The notes under the pieces were generated by a model. The model was not told where the DNA came from, did no database searches, and saw nothing but the letters and a program-made list of their open reading frames with translations. A stretch of 64,000 nt of DNA from Prorocentrum cordatum (taxonomy: Eukaryota; Sar; Dinophyceae; Prorocentrales; Prorocentraceae): positions 646,147-710,146 of the forward strand of contig CAUYUJ010015760.1 in assembly GCA_963575745.1 (NCBI GenBank), in the 5' to 3' direction. The position numbers were made by a program, and so were the translations under genes. This document shows positions 34,601 through 44,957 of this stretch, in pieces (position 1 is the stretch's first letter; the number at the start of each line of letters is the position of its first letter).

Positions 34601-35560
34601 TCATCTTCCAGCGCCTCCAGGAGCCGCGAGCTCAGGTGCGCCTGCCGCTGCGACGGCATCTCCAGCCGCATCTGGAGCCCCGCGCGTAGTCACTGCCTCT
34701 GGACGGAGCTACGTCATGAGTGCCGGCGCCACGCAGAGCGACCTGGAGAAGCAGCAGCTGCACCGAGCCATGTACGACTCGCAGTTCGACGGTGAGAGGC
34801 TAGTCCCAGGTCCGAAGGCGAAGTTTGACCCAGAGCTCATGCAGCAGCAGGCTGCGTGTTCTCATCCGGCTGACGAGCAGAAGTGGCAGTCAAACGGCAC
34901 CGTGATCTTCGCGAAGTGCAAGAAGTGTTCGTTGAAGTCGGTGATCCATTACACGCTGGAGAAGCCCAAGGCGGACGAGGAGGACTCACTGCAGCGCGCG
35001 GACCCTGGGGCAGCAAAGGGCGCGGACCCCTGGGCAGCAAAGGGGGCGGACCCTTGGGCAGCAAAAGGGGGATCTGCAACCCGCATGGTCACTACCCGAG
35101 AGGAGTGCCCCCGCGAGGTGATAGATGAGCAGTCCGTCATGCTTGTTGTCTTGCCCGCGGGGCTGGTTATGATTGACACGGGCTGCAAGCGGGCTGTCGG
35201 TGGACGTCCGTGGCACGTCGAGCTGCAGAAGACTTTGGATGCCACGGGCGTGCCGTACCACAGCATCAACCAGCGCGAGTACTTCAAGTTCGGCCCAGGC
35301 GTGCCGCTCATGTCGGAGCGTGCGTGTTGCTACACAGTTGGCATCAATGGTACGCAGTGCGAGGTTGTGATCTCAGAGGTCGATGCCGAGGTGCCCGGTC
35401 TCATCGGCCCTGACGAGATGGCAGAGTGGGACGCAGCATTCAGCTCCAGGAACGGTACCTTCACGGCGAACGGTGTGACCAAGCCGTTGGTCCCGGCTGC
35501 GTCCGGGCATCCGCGCGTGTCACTGCTGGATTTCCCGGCACCGGTCGCGAGTGCTTTCCC
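31632..35560 (+). pseudogene. Gag and aspartic protease of element B
   Basis: Starts at ATG 31632 and stays open well past the protease; the true frame is left at about 35540-35590. Residues 1-260 form a capsid-like helical region (KLPDFDGAVGTSTKKYREW; IIYSQVTGRAKELMEVL). An acidic Glu/Asp-rich segment precedes a zinc knuckle at residues 413-428 (CADCDQSGHWRGDPEC; Cys413, Cys416, His421, Cys428). A Lys/Glu/Arg repeat region (about 33560-33960) and a second CSH...CKKC metal-binding-like site follow. The protease active site is IDTG (Asp1182, codon 35175-35177), with a later hydrophobic flap region ending PGLIGPDEM. At 34990-35070 a 24-bp unit encoding ADPWAAKG is repeated about three times. 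Roles: RNA packaging and polyprotein cleavage. Confidence 0.9.
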
Positions 35561-36331
35561 CGTCGAACAGTGGGGCAGGACGAGCTCGCCGACGATATTT
35601 TCAGCGGAACTGCGAGCCACGAGGAGAAGGATGAGTGCAGCGTCGCTGAGACCGCCGAGGAGGACGGCACGCACGACTCTGACAGCAACGATGGCCAGGG
35701 CGCGGGCGATTCAGAGCTGAGTACATCCCACTATCACACCAGCGACCCGGAGTCCGCGGAGACGGCATCGAGCGACGAGGAGGTTTGCATGGAGAACGCG
35801 GACAACGAGGCTTTCATGACGAAAGGTGCTCGCAGGCACGTCCGGAGCAACCTGAAGGAGCTGGAGGTTTTGATGATCGAGGAAATCGCGAACAGGAAGC
35901 TTCGGGCTGATCGGCAGGAGCAGGACGCCTTCAAGCACTACCAGGAGGAACGTGTACTACCTCTTCAGCGGGAGACCCGGCGGCGACCGGGGCCCTGGGG
36001 GATCGTGGAAGTCTTCGCATGGGCCTGTCAACTCACGACCCTGGCGGCGAACATGGGATGGGGCGCCCACCAGCCCATCGCGGCGCCAGCGTTCGACCTC
36101 CTGACGGTCCAGGGCAGGAACGAGGCACGGGCGTACCTGGTTGCAGTTGATCCAGATTTCGTGGCCTTGTCCCCGCCTCGTACGGCGTGGAGTCGACTGC
36201 AGAGTGTCGACCAGCGAAGGCCCATGCGAGTGCGCCGGCAACGCCGAGAGCGGACTGAGTACCGCATGTTGCTCTCGTTCACGGACGAGGTGATGCAGTG
36301 GCAAGCTGCGGAGGACGCGCAGCCATGGTAG
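35560..36331 (+). pseudogene. Linker and methyltransferase-like domain of element B
   Basis: Frame 2 continues the polyprotein from GQDELADDIFSG to a stop at 36329-36331. After an acidic linker it carries GPWGIVEVFAWACQLTTLAANMGW (about 35990-36060, resembling the FxG motif I of SAM-dependent DNA methyltransferases), then FDLL and DPDFVALSPPRTAWSRLQ (about 36150-36200). Where these domains normally have Pro-Pro-Cys, this copy has Pro-Pro-Arg (CGT at 36179-36181). The end of the domain (MVVDHAQPTAWS, 36325-36360) lies in frame 1 after another frameshift. Comparable domains occur in elements A and C. Function in the element is unknown; activity is unlikely without the Cys. Confidence 0.6.
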
Positions 36332-38541
36332 TAGACCATGCGCAACCGACAGCCTGGAGCCAGCCACCCATGAATGCAACGAAGTCGAACCCAGCATTCG
36401 AGGACACGATCTGCCTCCAGAACACCACGCGGGCGTTGGCAAACCCTGAGGTTTGCACTGCTGCGCGCGGGAGCTGCGCGGAGGAGTTCGCCGAGGCTGT
36501 GATGACTGGTGCCACGCATTACTTGGCCCAGCAGTGCGCGAACTCGAGTTTCCCTGCGGCGCACCTCCCGGACCTCACGGAGGAGCCCAGGAGCTATGGA
36601 CCAGAGTCCGCGGAGCATGGTCCCGGAGAGGCTCCCGGGAACATTTCGGAAAGACCTGAGTGGGGCAAAACACCGCAGGAGATTCGAGCCGAGATTCGCG
36701 AGGCATTGCAGAAGACGGTGAAGGAGGAGTCCATGCAGCACCCCGCGGAGGAGGAGGAGGTTGCAGCCTCCTGGTCAGAGATGGAGCTTCCAGAGGTGGT
36801 GCGGCAGGACATCATGACAAAGATTCCCCGGAGTACGCGACGTGCCGCGCGGATGGCCCATCGCGGTCTTGGACACCCCAGCCGACCGACGTTCATCAAG
36901 ATGCTGCGTCTCGGCGGTGCAACGCCCAACGCGTTGGCATACGCGAAGCATTGGCAGTGCCCGACTTGTGCTGAGTCGGAGGCGCCGCCCCGCCCAGTGC
37001 AAGGGACGGCGGACGTGCGACCATTCGGCTTCAACGTGACGGTTGTGATCGACGTGAAGTACCTACGGGACGCGGCCAAGGAGCAGCTGGTGGTTCTCAG
37101 CATGGTGGACGCTGGCACGGGATGGCACTGCGCATGCCTCCTCAAGAATAGGACGGCCAAGCACGTAGCCCGCCAGATCATGAACGAGTGGTTCAAGCAT
37201 TACGGCGTGCCAGAGAACATCGTGATCGACCAGGGCGGCGAGTTCGAGGGCTACTTCAACGCGCTGATGGAGCAGTTCGGTATTAATACGAAGACGACGG
37301 GAGCTCATGCAGCATGGCAGCATGGCCTGGCAGAGCGCCACGGAGGCTTGCTCGGCACTATCTGGGGCAAGGTGGTGCACGAGTTCCACGTCGAGGGCAA
37401 GTCGATGTCTACTGTGGCCCTGGCTGCCATCGCCAACGCGAAGAATTCGACGATCAGCCGCAATGGCTTGACCCCGGAGCAGGCTGTCTTCGGGCGGATC
37501 TTGAATTTTACGGAGGTGACCAACAGGGACGACGACGAGGTTCTCATGTCGGTCCTCGGCGCTAAGGGCATAGCTTGGCGTTCGTCCCAAATCCGCACCG
37601 CAGCCAAGATGATGTTGCTGGAGCGCGACGCGACGGACAAGGTGCGGAGGGCGCTGCTGCGACAGGCGCCGACGGTCGTCGGCAATCTGCGCCCAGGATC
37701 GCGGGTGTATTTCTGGGCACCGAATCCGTTCAAGGGACGTCGTCGGCAAGATCCTGAAAGGTGGCGGGGTCCTGCGACTGTGATCGCGAAGGAATATAAC
37801 AGCCGGTATTACTTATCATGGCGTGGTCACGTGCTACTCGTTGCTCGTGAGCAGCTCCGGCACGCCTCCTCCCAGGAGGCCGCGGCTGCGGAGTCCATCC
37901 AGACGGACGCGCGGCTGACGCAGCAGCGAGATGATCGTGCCTACCACGACATCGTGGACGTCACGCCCAAGGTGAAGGTCCAGAGGGTGAAGAAGACGTT
38001 CCTGAAGAAGGAACGCGAACGACATAGTGAGCTCGAAGGGTCCAGGCAGCCTCGCGTGGATCTGAGGGCCCTAAACGCCATTGAGGCGCAGGCTGAGGAG
38101 GAGGAGCCACCTGAGCAGGAGCAGTTGCCGCAGCTTCCGCCTCCGAGGAGGGCCCGGTCTCGTTCCCCTCCAGGCCGGATGTCCTCTGGGACGTATCCGG
38201 AAGCTTCTCCGGGAGCATCGGGCTCCGGCGGCCCTTCGGAGCCGCCGATTCCCAGAGACGACTTCGAGCTCGAGCGGAAGCGGAAGTTTCTGGTAGATGA
38301 CGTGCCCAGTTGCATTAAGAGATCGCGTCTGCTGGCTGCCCCTACGAGTGGCTTGCCGGCTCTCCGCGAGGTGGCCATGAACGCTGTGGCGCACTCGGGG
38401 CCCCAGGAGTGGTTCGACCAGAATGCCTTGGATGGCGTCTCCACGCTCGTTCAGAAGGTCGTGCGAGGAGTGTGCATCGAGAGCCACGGCGGCGACTCTA
38501 TGATCACGACCGTCACCGGGAGTGCAATCGCCTGTCGGTGA
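36332..38541 (+). pseudogene. Integrase of element B
   Basis: Frame 1. A His-His-Cys-Cys zinc site (AHRGLGHP..., then CPTCAES, about 36856-36975) precedes the catalytic core. The three acidic residues are Asp in VVIDVKYL (codon 37051-37053), Asp in IVIDQGGEF (37228-37230) and Glu in HGLAERHGG (37333-37335), with 34 residues between the last two. A C-terminal SH3-like region (RVYFWAPNP, then RWRGPATVIAKEY, about 37700-37850) and a charged linker follow. The catalytic triad is complete, so this segment alone looks functional. It inserts element cDNA into the host genome. The frame ends at TGA 38539-38541, where frame 3 continues the polyprotein. Confidence 0.92.
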
Positions 38542-39885
38542 TGCTCTCCGCCACGGGCCAGTGTGCCTACAAGGACGACGGCGCGAGCCGTGCCAACGAG
38601 AGAATGGAGGACAGCTGGGTTGGTCTCACGCTCTTCTACCACGATAAGCCGGATGCTCAGGCACAGGGGGTGTACTATTTGGACGCTCTGGAGGGTCTTG
38701 TACGGCAGCCGCTGACTTACGAGGAGTGGATCAACGTGTCATCTGTGTATGACGCATGGCTGCAGGAGGCGCGGTACGAGCACGACGTGTTTGCACTCGT
38801 GATGAAGCAGAACGCGAAGGAGCTAGACCCACGTCACTTCGACCAGCACGAGAAGGCTAAGTTCGACGAGGCCGACGCCGCCGAGTGGCGGCAATGGATC
38901 GCCAACGACACGGTCGAGCTGGTCACCGAGGAGGAGGAGAGGAGCATTCCGAAGGATAAGATCATCTCGGTGCCCATGCGTTCGGCTCGCACGAACCGGG
39001 GGCGAGGGCCGGAGTTGGAGGCGAAGTCGCGCTTGATTATCCCTGGCCATCTCGACCCGCAGCTTGGTCTATTCAGGACGGATTCGCCTACTACCTCCCC
39101 TTTGGCCGTGCTAGTGTGTGCGTCTATTGCAATGGCGATGGATTGGACATTCGAGTGCTTCGACGTAGCGACTGCGTTCGTGTCCGGGCTGAAGCTGGAG
39201 CGGGAGCTGTGCGCGAGGGCTCCTAAGGACGGGCTTCCGGCCGTCGACGGCGCTGGATGGCCAGCTGTGCGGCCTTATGCGTTGCTTCGTCTGCTGAGAG
39301 GGGAGTGCGGTTTGACGGAGGCGCCTCGGCTGTGGTATCTCCGAGCCCGCCAGGTGCTGACGGACGAGGTCGGCTATGTGGAGCTGCGCTGTGCTCGGGC
39401 TGTCTTCGTTTACCGGGCGACCGGCAAGTTGATTGCTATGTTGACGTTGCACGTCGACGACGGCATGCTGTTTGGGAACCCACGCGACCCCCAGTACCAG
39501 AAGGTGAAGGCGAATAGCAACAGGCGTTTCAACATCAAGCACTGGAAGGAGGGCAATGACAAGGAGGCAGTCGCCTATCTCGGGGAGGAGTGGTGGCGCC
39601 ACCCCGATCACATCGAGATCAGCATGCACGAGTACATCGGCAAGCTGACAAAGCACCCCCTTGCAAGGGGGGGGGGCGAGGAGCGGGAGATGACTCCCGA
39701 AGAGCACCACGACTTCCGGAGCTTGCTCCAGAAGGTGCGTTGGCCTGTCGCACGCGTGGTGCCACAGCTCGCGTACAGTGCGTCGGCGCTCGCACAGAAG
39801 GATCCGAAAGGTCGGAGGTTATTGCGCCTGCGAGTGCTCAATGACATCATCGACCGGCTTCAGGACTACGACGAGAGGTCTTGCG
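38525..39885 (+). pseudogene. Reverse transcriptase (RVT_2 type) of element B
   Basis: Frame 3. It has AEWRQWIANDTVELV and KIISVPMRSARTNRG at the N-terminus, KSRLIIPGHLDP (about 39023-39060), motif A FDVATAFVSG (about 39160-39190), GLTEAPRLWY (about 39310-39340) and motif C HVDDGM (39450-39467) with both catalytic Asp. These are the landmarks of copia-type RT. After about 39880 the sense moves to frame 1 with no loss of sequence, so a one-base indel is likely. A GGGGGGGG run at 39669 lies in the frame but does not break it. Confidence 0.92.
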
Positions 39886-40584
39886 ACTCTCCGGATCCGC
39901 CGTGTGGACATCGAGCGCTTGCAGGTGCTCACGCTCATGGACGCTTCGTTTGCAAAGGAACCCGGCTGTAAGAGCCAGATGGGGTTCATGAGTATGATTA
40001 CGGACGCCCGAGTGTTGAAGGAGTTAGCTGTGTCTTGTCTAGTGGAGTTCCAGAGTAGAACTATTACACGAGTTGTTGGATCTACGATGGCCGCAGAGTC
40101 TGCAGCTATGTCCGTGGCTTTGGATCGGCAGCTCTACCTCAGGCTGCTGATCGAGGCAGTCTTGCACGGGGAGCCGCCCTTGCAAGGGGACTGGAGGCTG
40201 ATGCTGAAGGTTTCGGGGGCGCTTGTGACGGATGCGAAGTCGCTCTACGATCGCACATCCAAGATCGGCTCGATGCCGGTGTCTCGGCAGACCCTCATCG
40301 ACTTGTTGGTGGCCAAGGTTTTGATCGAGCAGGAGGCCATCAAGTTCAAGTGGCTGCCCAATAGCCACATGCTGGCGGACGTGCTGACTCAGCTGACGAA
40401 GGCTGTGCAGCCTAACGAGGTGCTGTTGCAGTTCCTCCGCCACGGACTGTTCAGCATGGTGCCTACTGCTGAACAGGAGGATGAGGAGGCACACCGTCTG
40501 CGGCTGCGCCGCGGACAGCGTGAGAGAGCCAAGGAGCGGAAGGCCCAGCGTCGGGCCGCCGTTTCAGGGCCTGCGAGCCCGTGA
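39880..40584 (+). pseudogene. RNase H of element B
   Basis: Frame 1: LTLMDASFAKEPGCKSQMGF (first Asp), AAESAAMSVALDRQLYLR (Glu), LVTDAKSLYDRT (Asp) and KWLPNSHMLADVLT (last Asp). All four carboxylates of copia-type RNase H are in place. A basic tail (RGQRERAKERKAQRR) ends at TGA 40582-40584. It removes the RNA strand from the RNA:DNA hybrid during cDNA synthesis. Confidence 0.9.
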
Positions 40585-40814
40585 GGTCCTGTTGCAGCCT
40601 TTGCATGGACCTGGCGAGGGCTACGGTGACGTGCACACGCACATCGAGACTACAGTCTGGATTAGTGAGTCTGGACATTCATATTTCATGTTTTGAGCCT
40701 CAGGCCGCACTTGTGCTTGAGGTATTTCGGCCCGTGGGCCGGTATAGGCGATGACTGCGTGCAGCGCTTCACGCTTGTAGGAGGCGGCATCGGGGCAGCA
40801 TTGTTCTCACCCAG
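40585..40814 (+). other. 3' untranslated segment of element B
   Basis: Between the RNase H stop and the right LTR. A purine-rich AGGAGGCGGC...GGGG stretch lies at about 40777-40797, but no clean polypurine tract abuts the LTR. A short hairpin (CGGCCCGTGGGCCGG) lies near 40730. Confidence 0.6.
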
Positions 40815-40996
40815 TGCGAAGAGGGCACTCCCCTGCCCCTCTGCCGCCCGTGCCGCCTTGTAAGCATGATGCACATACTTCTCATGTTTGTGGCGTGCAC
40901 GCTGCCCGCCGCCGTTTTGGCCCTAGTCCTAGGGCCCTGGGACTGCACCCGCAGTTTGACCGCCGCGCGGTCCGAGCAAAAAGAACTGCACTGACA
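40815..40996 (+). repeat. Right LTR of element B
   Basis: 182 bp, TG...CA, 179/182 identical to the left LTR. It is followed by AAAAG (40997-41001), the second copy of the target-site duplication. Confidence 0.96.
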
Positions 40997-41077
40997 AAAA
41001 GAACGGCACCCCTGCAGCAGAAGACGCGAAGCAGCCAGCAAAGAATTATTCGGAGAACGAACAACTGCAGACACGTA

Positions 41078-41220
41078 ATTCCTCGGAGCTCCGCGCGGCT
41101 TTTTTGGATTGGCGCTGGGCGCCCTGGGCGGTGCCTCCAGCGCCGCCCCTGGCGCGCTCCGCGCGCCAAGGAAGGGGGGTCCAGCGCCGATCCGAGACAT
41201 CCGCGCGGACCTCCGAGAAT
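41078..41220. mobile_element. Foldback (MITE-like) element, copy 4
   Basis: Left arm ATTCCTCGGAGCTCCGCGCG. The right arm's complement is ATTCTCGGAGGTCCGCGCGG. Inner arms GGATTGGCGCTGGGCGCCC and GGATCGGCGCTGGACCCCC pair. The spacer CTGGCGCGCTCCGCGCGCC is nearly that of copy 2. Best-preserved copy of the family with copy 1. Confidence 0.75.
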
Positions 41221-41289
41221 GTGTTCCAGCAGTTCTCCCAAATCAGTGATTCCACTGACCTTGTCCTAGCAGATGTTTCCAAACGTACA

Positions 41290-41500
41290 TCGGCGAAGGT
41301 GCGGCTCCGATTTTGGTAGGCAGTTGGGTTCCCGGGTTTCCAGTGCTTGGCTCCCGGATTCCAGGTTCCGAGATCAGGGCCGATGTCGCTGGGCGACCAG
41401 GTTTCCAGGTTTTCTGTTCCAGGTCCGCAGTTCCCAACGTTGTAGGGTTCCCAAGGTCTTCGAGTTATTGCTTGCGGCCAAGTACTTAGGTCACTGCACC
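41290..41500 (+). repeat. Dispersed repeat R4, copy 1
   Basis: Blocks GGCTCCGATTTTGGTAGGC, GGTTCCCGGGTTTCCAG, GGCCGATGTCGCTGGGCGAC and CGAGTTATTGC...GCGGCCAAG. The same order recurs near 42.84 and 44.65 kb. Confidence 0.55.
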
Positions 41501-41642
41501 CACGGTCAGAATGATATAGTACATGGTCAAGAGTGAAGAGTGCATGTCATACAGCAGAGAATACAGTGGGGACAGGATTCCTGAGCATCTGGAATATGTA
41601 TGTGTATATATATGTATATATATATGTATCATATATATCATA

Positions 41643-42450
41643 TGTACATGTTTGCCAAAGTGGCCCCCTGACAGCGCGTTCTAGCATGATCTGCGATGTG
41701 GTGTGTGCGTTCGTGCAGTGCCAATCAATGCGGGGCAATCTCCGCAAAGCAGTTGATGCGGTGCAATCTTAGGTCGCACCGCTACGTTCAGCTCTGCTAA
41801 ACTGCGTCGGTGAACTGTTCTATGCTATGCAATGCGAGCGGACGAGTGCGGTGGGCGAGCGCGAGTGGACGAGTGCGAGTGGACGAGTGCAGGTTGCAGC
41901 GACGGACGGCGGCGCCAGTCGGCGACGAGCCGGCCAGACTGGCATTGGGGCCCAGGCGGCCACGGGCGGCGACGGCCGTCGACGAGCTGGCCAGACCCCC
42001 ATGGGGGCCCAGCTACCCCAGGACAGAAGTAGGAAGCCCTAATTGCAAGCACTGTACATGTTTGCCTGTGTGGACCTCAGGCAGCTTGTTCTAGCACATT
42101 CAGTGATGTGATATGTGCGATGCAGCCTACACAGTGCAATCCATGCGGTGCAACCTGAAATCGCACCACATCGGTTGCACCATGCTATTGTGCGCCATGC
42201 TATGATATGCCATGCCATGCTCCGCTGTGCTATGCTATACTATGCCCTTTTGTGCTAGTCAAATCTATGATATGGTAAGGTAAGCTATGCTATCTTATGA
42301 TGTTGTAACTTGTGGTATGTTGTGCTGTGCTATGGTCCGCCATGCTATGCTATGCTATGCTAAGCGAGTGGACGCGTGCGAGTAGACGAGTGCAAGTTGC
42401 GGCGACGAGCTGGCCGCGGCTGGCACCGGGCCCCAGCTATTCTAGACCAC
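41643..42450 (+). repeat. Tandem duplication of a ~410-bp unit
   Basis: Unit 1 starts TGTACATGTTTGCC at 41643 and unit 2 with the same 14 bases at 42053. Both contain, in order, GTTCTAGCA, a GATGTG block, GTGCAATC, a CTATGCTATGC block, GAGTGGACGAGTGC-type sequence, CGACGAGCTGGCC and GGGCCCAGCTA. Unit 2 has an expanded CTATG/CCATG pentamer region (about 42175-42365). Confidence 0.8.
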
Positions 42451-42599
42451 ACATGAAAACGCTTATACGTGCAGGCGCTGTCTGGGGAGTAGCTATCAAG
42501 ATTTGCATACAGGTTGAGAGAGACACCGAGTTGACAGAGAGAAGGAGAGAGAGAGAGAAAGCGAGAGAGCGACACCGTAGAGAAGCTGTGAGACATGCG

Positions 42600-42780
42600 T
42601 ATGTGTATGTATATATATATATACACGCACACACTTACATGCATGAGTGCACACATGAATGTAGATGTGTGTGTATACATATATATATAGGGGGGAGAGA
42701 GAGAGAGAGAGAGACAGAGAGACAGAGAGACAGAGAGAGAGAGAGAGAGAAGGAGAGAGACAGAGAGAGAAAGGGAACAA
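42600..42780. repeat. AT, GT and AG microsatellites
   Basis: (TATA)n at 42610-42622 and 42678-42689, then an AGAG/ACAG tract from about 42693 to 42772. Confidence 0.95.
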
Positions 42781-42837
42781 CACTGCGAGGTAGAAAGTGT
42801 GCACAGAGAACATTTTCCTTGTCAGCGCTTGCGCTTG

Positions 42838-42960
42838 AAGGGCCTCATTGAAAGAACAGGCGAAACTGGCGCGGCCGATTTCGCTGGGCGGCCTGGTCTC
42901 AAGGTTCGCGATGTTGGGTTCAGGGCCATTTTCAGTGTGCGGCCGCCACGGGTGTTTTCG
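42838..42960 (+). repeat. Dispersed repeat R4, copy 2
   Basis: AACAGGCGAAACTGGCGCGG, CCGATTTCGCTGGGCGGCC, CAAGGTTCGCGATGTTGGG and TTCAGGGCCATTTTC correspond block by block to 44650-44745. Confidence 0.65.
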
Positions 42961-43194
42961 GGTGTTCGTTGTTGTTTCTATATTTTTTTTCTGCGACAAG
43001 GGTCACACTACAAGTGTGTATATGTATATATACAGTAGAGCGTAGATTCAATTGATGGGGACGGAGAGAAACAGGTAAGCAGAGCGGGTACAGAAGAGAG
43101 ATTCGAGAACAGAGGGTAGATCGACCATTGAGGGTATGTTGGGTGAGCATGCAACCAGCACACATTTAGATACAACGGCGGAGGGAGAGCGAAA

Positions 43195-43376
43195 GAGAGG
43201 GAGAGAGAGAAAGAGAGAGAGAGATATAGAGAGAGAGACACTTGAGAGATATCATCGTTGAGCATCTGGTGTGTATGGATTATATGCGTTGATCTAAATC
43301 TCTATCAGACAGGAGTACATCGCGAGGTCATGCTGTACGGAGTTGCAGCGAGAGGGAGAGAGAGAGAGGGAGCCGA

Positions 43377-43407
<31 letters not shown>

Positions 43408-43460
43408 GTGTGTATATATATATATATATATCGATATATACACATATACATATATACAAG
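43195..43460. repeat. AG and TA microsatellites
   Basis: AGAGAG tract about 43195-43240, then TATA/CATATA tract 43376-43456. Confidence 0.95.
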
Positions 43461-43599
43461 ACTGCAGTGGCGCTTCGCGCCATGCACCTTGGTCCTTGGA
43501 GTTTGGTATGCAGGCGGAAATGGCAGGAAGGTCAAGCCGACAATTTAGCGATAACTCTTTGTTGCCTTTTCTGGCATCGCCGTTATGATAATGTTGTTC

Positions 43600-44330
43600 G
43601 TTGTCCTTCCTCCATGATTATTTTTCCTCATTCTCGCCATACCCTGGGCATTCTCCCCATCCTCCTCAGCTCTTTTTGCGGAGGCTCCTCCTTGGAGAGC
43701 CTCTGGGGGGCTCACCAAAGTTCTCAGGCTCTCTTAAAGCCTTCTGGAGGCCTCCTGGGTGTGTTCTGGGGGCCTCTGGGGCTTCTTGAGGCCAACCTGC
43801 CTCTAAACGCGGTCTCCCTGAACGCCCCAGTCACAATTTGGAATGCTTCGGAGTGTGTCTTGGGCCATCTTGGGCCGCCATGGTGCTCTCTTAGGGCCAT
43901 TTTGGACCTCTGTTGTGCCATTTTGGGGCTCTCGTGGACTGCCTGGTAGCCCTTTCGGATGGTTGTGGGGCGATTTGGGAGTCTCCCAGGCGGCTTCGGA
44001 CGCCTTAGGAGACCGCCGTCTTGGAGCGTCGGGAAGCCGAAAAGAGGAGAACCCCAAATGCACCAAAAACCTACATAGAATCAATGATTTTTCCCTCTTG
44101 TTGCCTTCTTGGGGGTGCTCTTGGAGGCCTCTTGGTACGTCTTGGAGCGATCTTTCGGGGTATGACGGCTTCTTGGAGCGCTCTTGTGTTGTCTTGGGGG
44201 TCTCTGGGACGTCTCCGGTGACCCCCCTGATCGCCTTGGGTGTGCTGCGAAGGCTTGGCAAAACGCCCTACGAGGCCCAGGGGGCCGCTTCGAGGCCCGT
44301 CCGGAGGGTCCCATAGCTACAGATCCCGGG
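43600..44330 (+). repeat. CTTGGGGGCC-type repeat region with CTCTTTTTGCGGAGG block
   Basis: Begins with TTTTTGCGGAGGCTCCTCCT at about 43674 and continues with many loose ~20-bp units (GGGGGCCTCTTGGAGGCC). The complementary strand at 63640-63665 carries the same TTTTTGCGGAGGCTCCTC block followed by the same units, so these are two copies of one dispersed repeat in opposite orientation. Confidence 0.7.
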
Positions 44331-44395
44331 GGTCCGGTTTTAGGGGGGGGACGGGTTTTCCCACCGCCTGGGCTTATAAAACATAGGAAGAGGAG

Positions 44396-44396
44396 A

Positions 44397-44459
<63 letters not shown>

Positions 44460-44495
44460 CAGAGAGACAGAGAGAGAAAGAGAGAGAGAGAGGCA
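44396..44495. repeat. (TA)n-(GA)n microsatellite
   Basis: AT repeat 44396-44417 followed by AG/ACAG repeats to 44491. Confidence 0.96.
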
Positions 44496-44649
44496 CCGCC
44501 GAGAGACTTGTACTTTCACATGTGTTGGTGATCGTTGTCGTATGTAAGTATTGAAGCAGCTAGTGACAACAAGTATAAAGTAAAGAGCGGGGGTAGTTCC
44601 CCGATCATTGCTTGTACTGGCCGGAAGGGTATCATATTTCGGAGACTGA

Positions 44650-44830
44650 AGGAGCAGGCAAAACGGCGGGGCCGATTTTGTTGGGCGGAGGGGTCCCAAG
44701 GTTCGCGGTTTTAGGTTCATGGCCGACTTCGGTGGGCAGCTGGTCTCCCGGGTCCCCGTTTTGGGTCCAGAATTCAAGGCACGGCGGGTTTTTCATGCTC
44801 TCGAGTTCTTCCGGGCGTTTGCGGCCAGGG
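44650..44830 (+). repeat. Dispersed repeat R4, copy 3
   Basis: GAGCAGGCAAAACGGCGGGG, CCGATTTTGTTGGGCGG, CCCAAGGTTCGCGG and TTTTAGGTTCATGGCC. It ends 30 bp left of element C, so R4 may be related to this element type, but that is not shown. Confidence 0.6.
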
Positions 44831-44859
44831 TCAGACTGAATACATTTCTCTCCGTATAT

Positions 44860-44957
44860 GTTCAGTCCAGGACGTGATTACCCCAAGGGCCCTCCTCGCC
44901 CGCTTTGTAAATGCCAAGCCACCGCGTGTCTTCCGCGACCGCGGTGGCTCAAGTCCG
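44860..44957 (+). repeat. Repeat A1 of element C
   Basis: 98 bp aligning without indels to 51232-51329. The shared core includes CCTCCTCGCCCGC, ATGCCAAGCCAC and GCGGTGGCTCAAGTCCG. Confidence 0.88.

Larger units (their letters stand above)
31371..40996 (+). mobile_element. Copia-type LTR retrotransposon B
   Basis: A structurally complete 9626-bp element with 182-bp terminal direct repeats starting TG and ending CA, a 5-bp target duplication, a primer-binding site at 31554 and coding in the order gag - protease - methyltransferase-like - integrase - RT - RNase H. Integrase ahead of RT is the Ty1/copia order. The LTRs differ at three of 182 positions. The frame changes four times (frames 3, 2, 1, 3, 1), so no intact polyprotein is encoded as written. 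The insertion sits just beside a likely host exon. The frame breaks may be real decay or indel errors in the assembly, since the LTRs are so alike. Confidence 0.95.

Noticed and set aside
35540-39900. Programmed frameshifting in element B
   Set aside because: Four shifts in mixed directions with no shared slippery site or downstream structure; copia elements normally use at most one.
31406-41269. Two similar small frames beginning MPPCKHDAH
   Set aside because: They are the two LTRs of element B read as protein.
42360-43588. Tyr/Ile/His-rich small frames
   Set aside because: They lie on TATA, GTAT and AGAG microsatellites.
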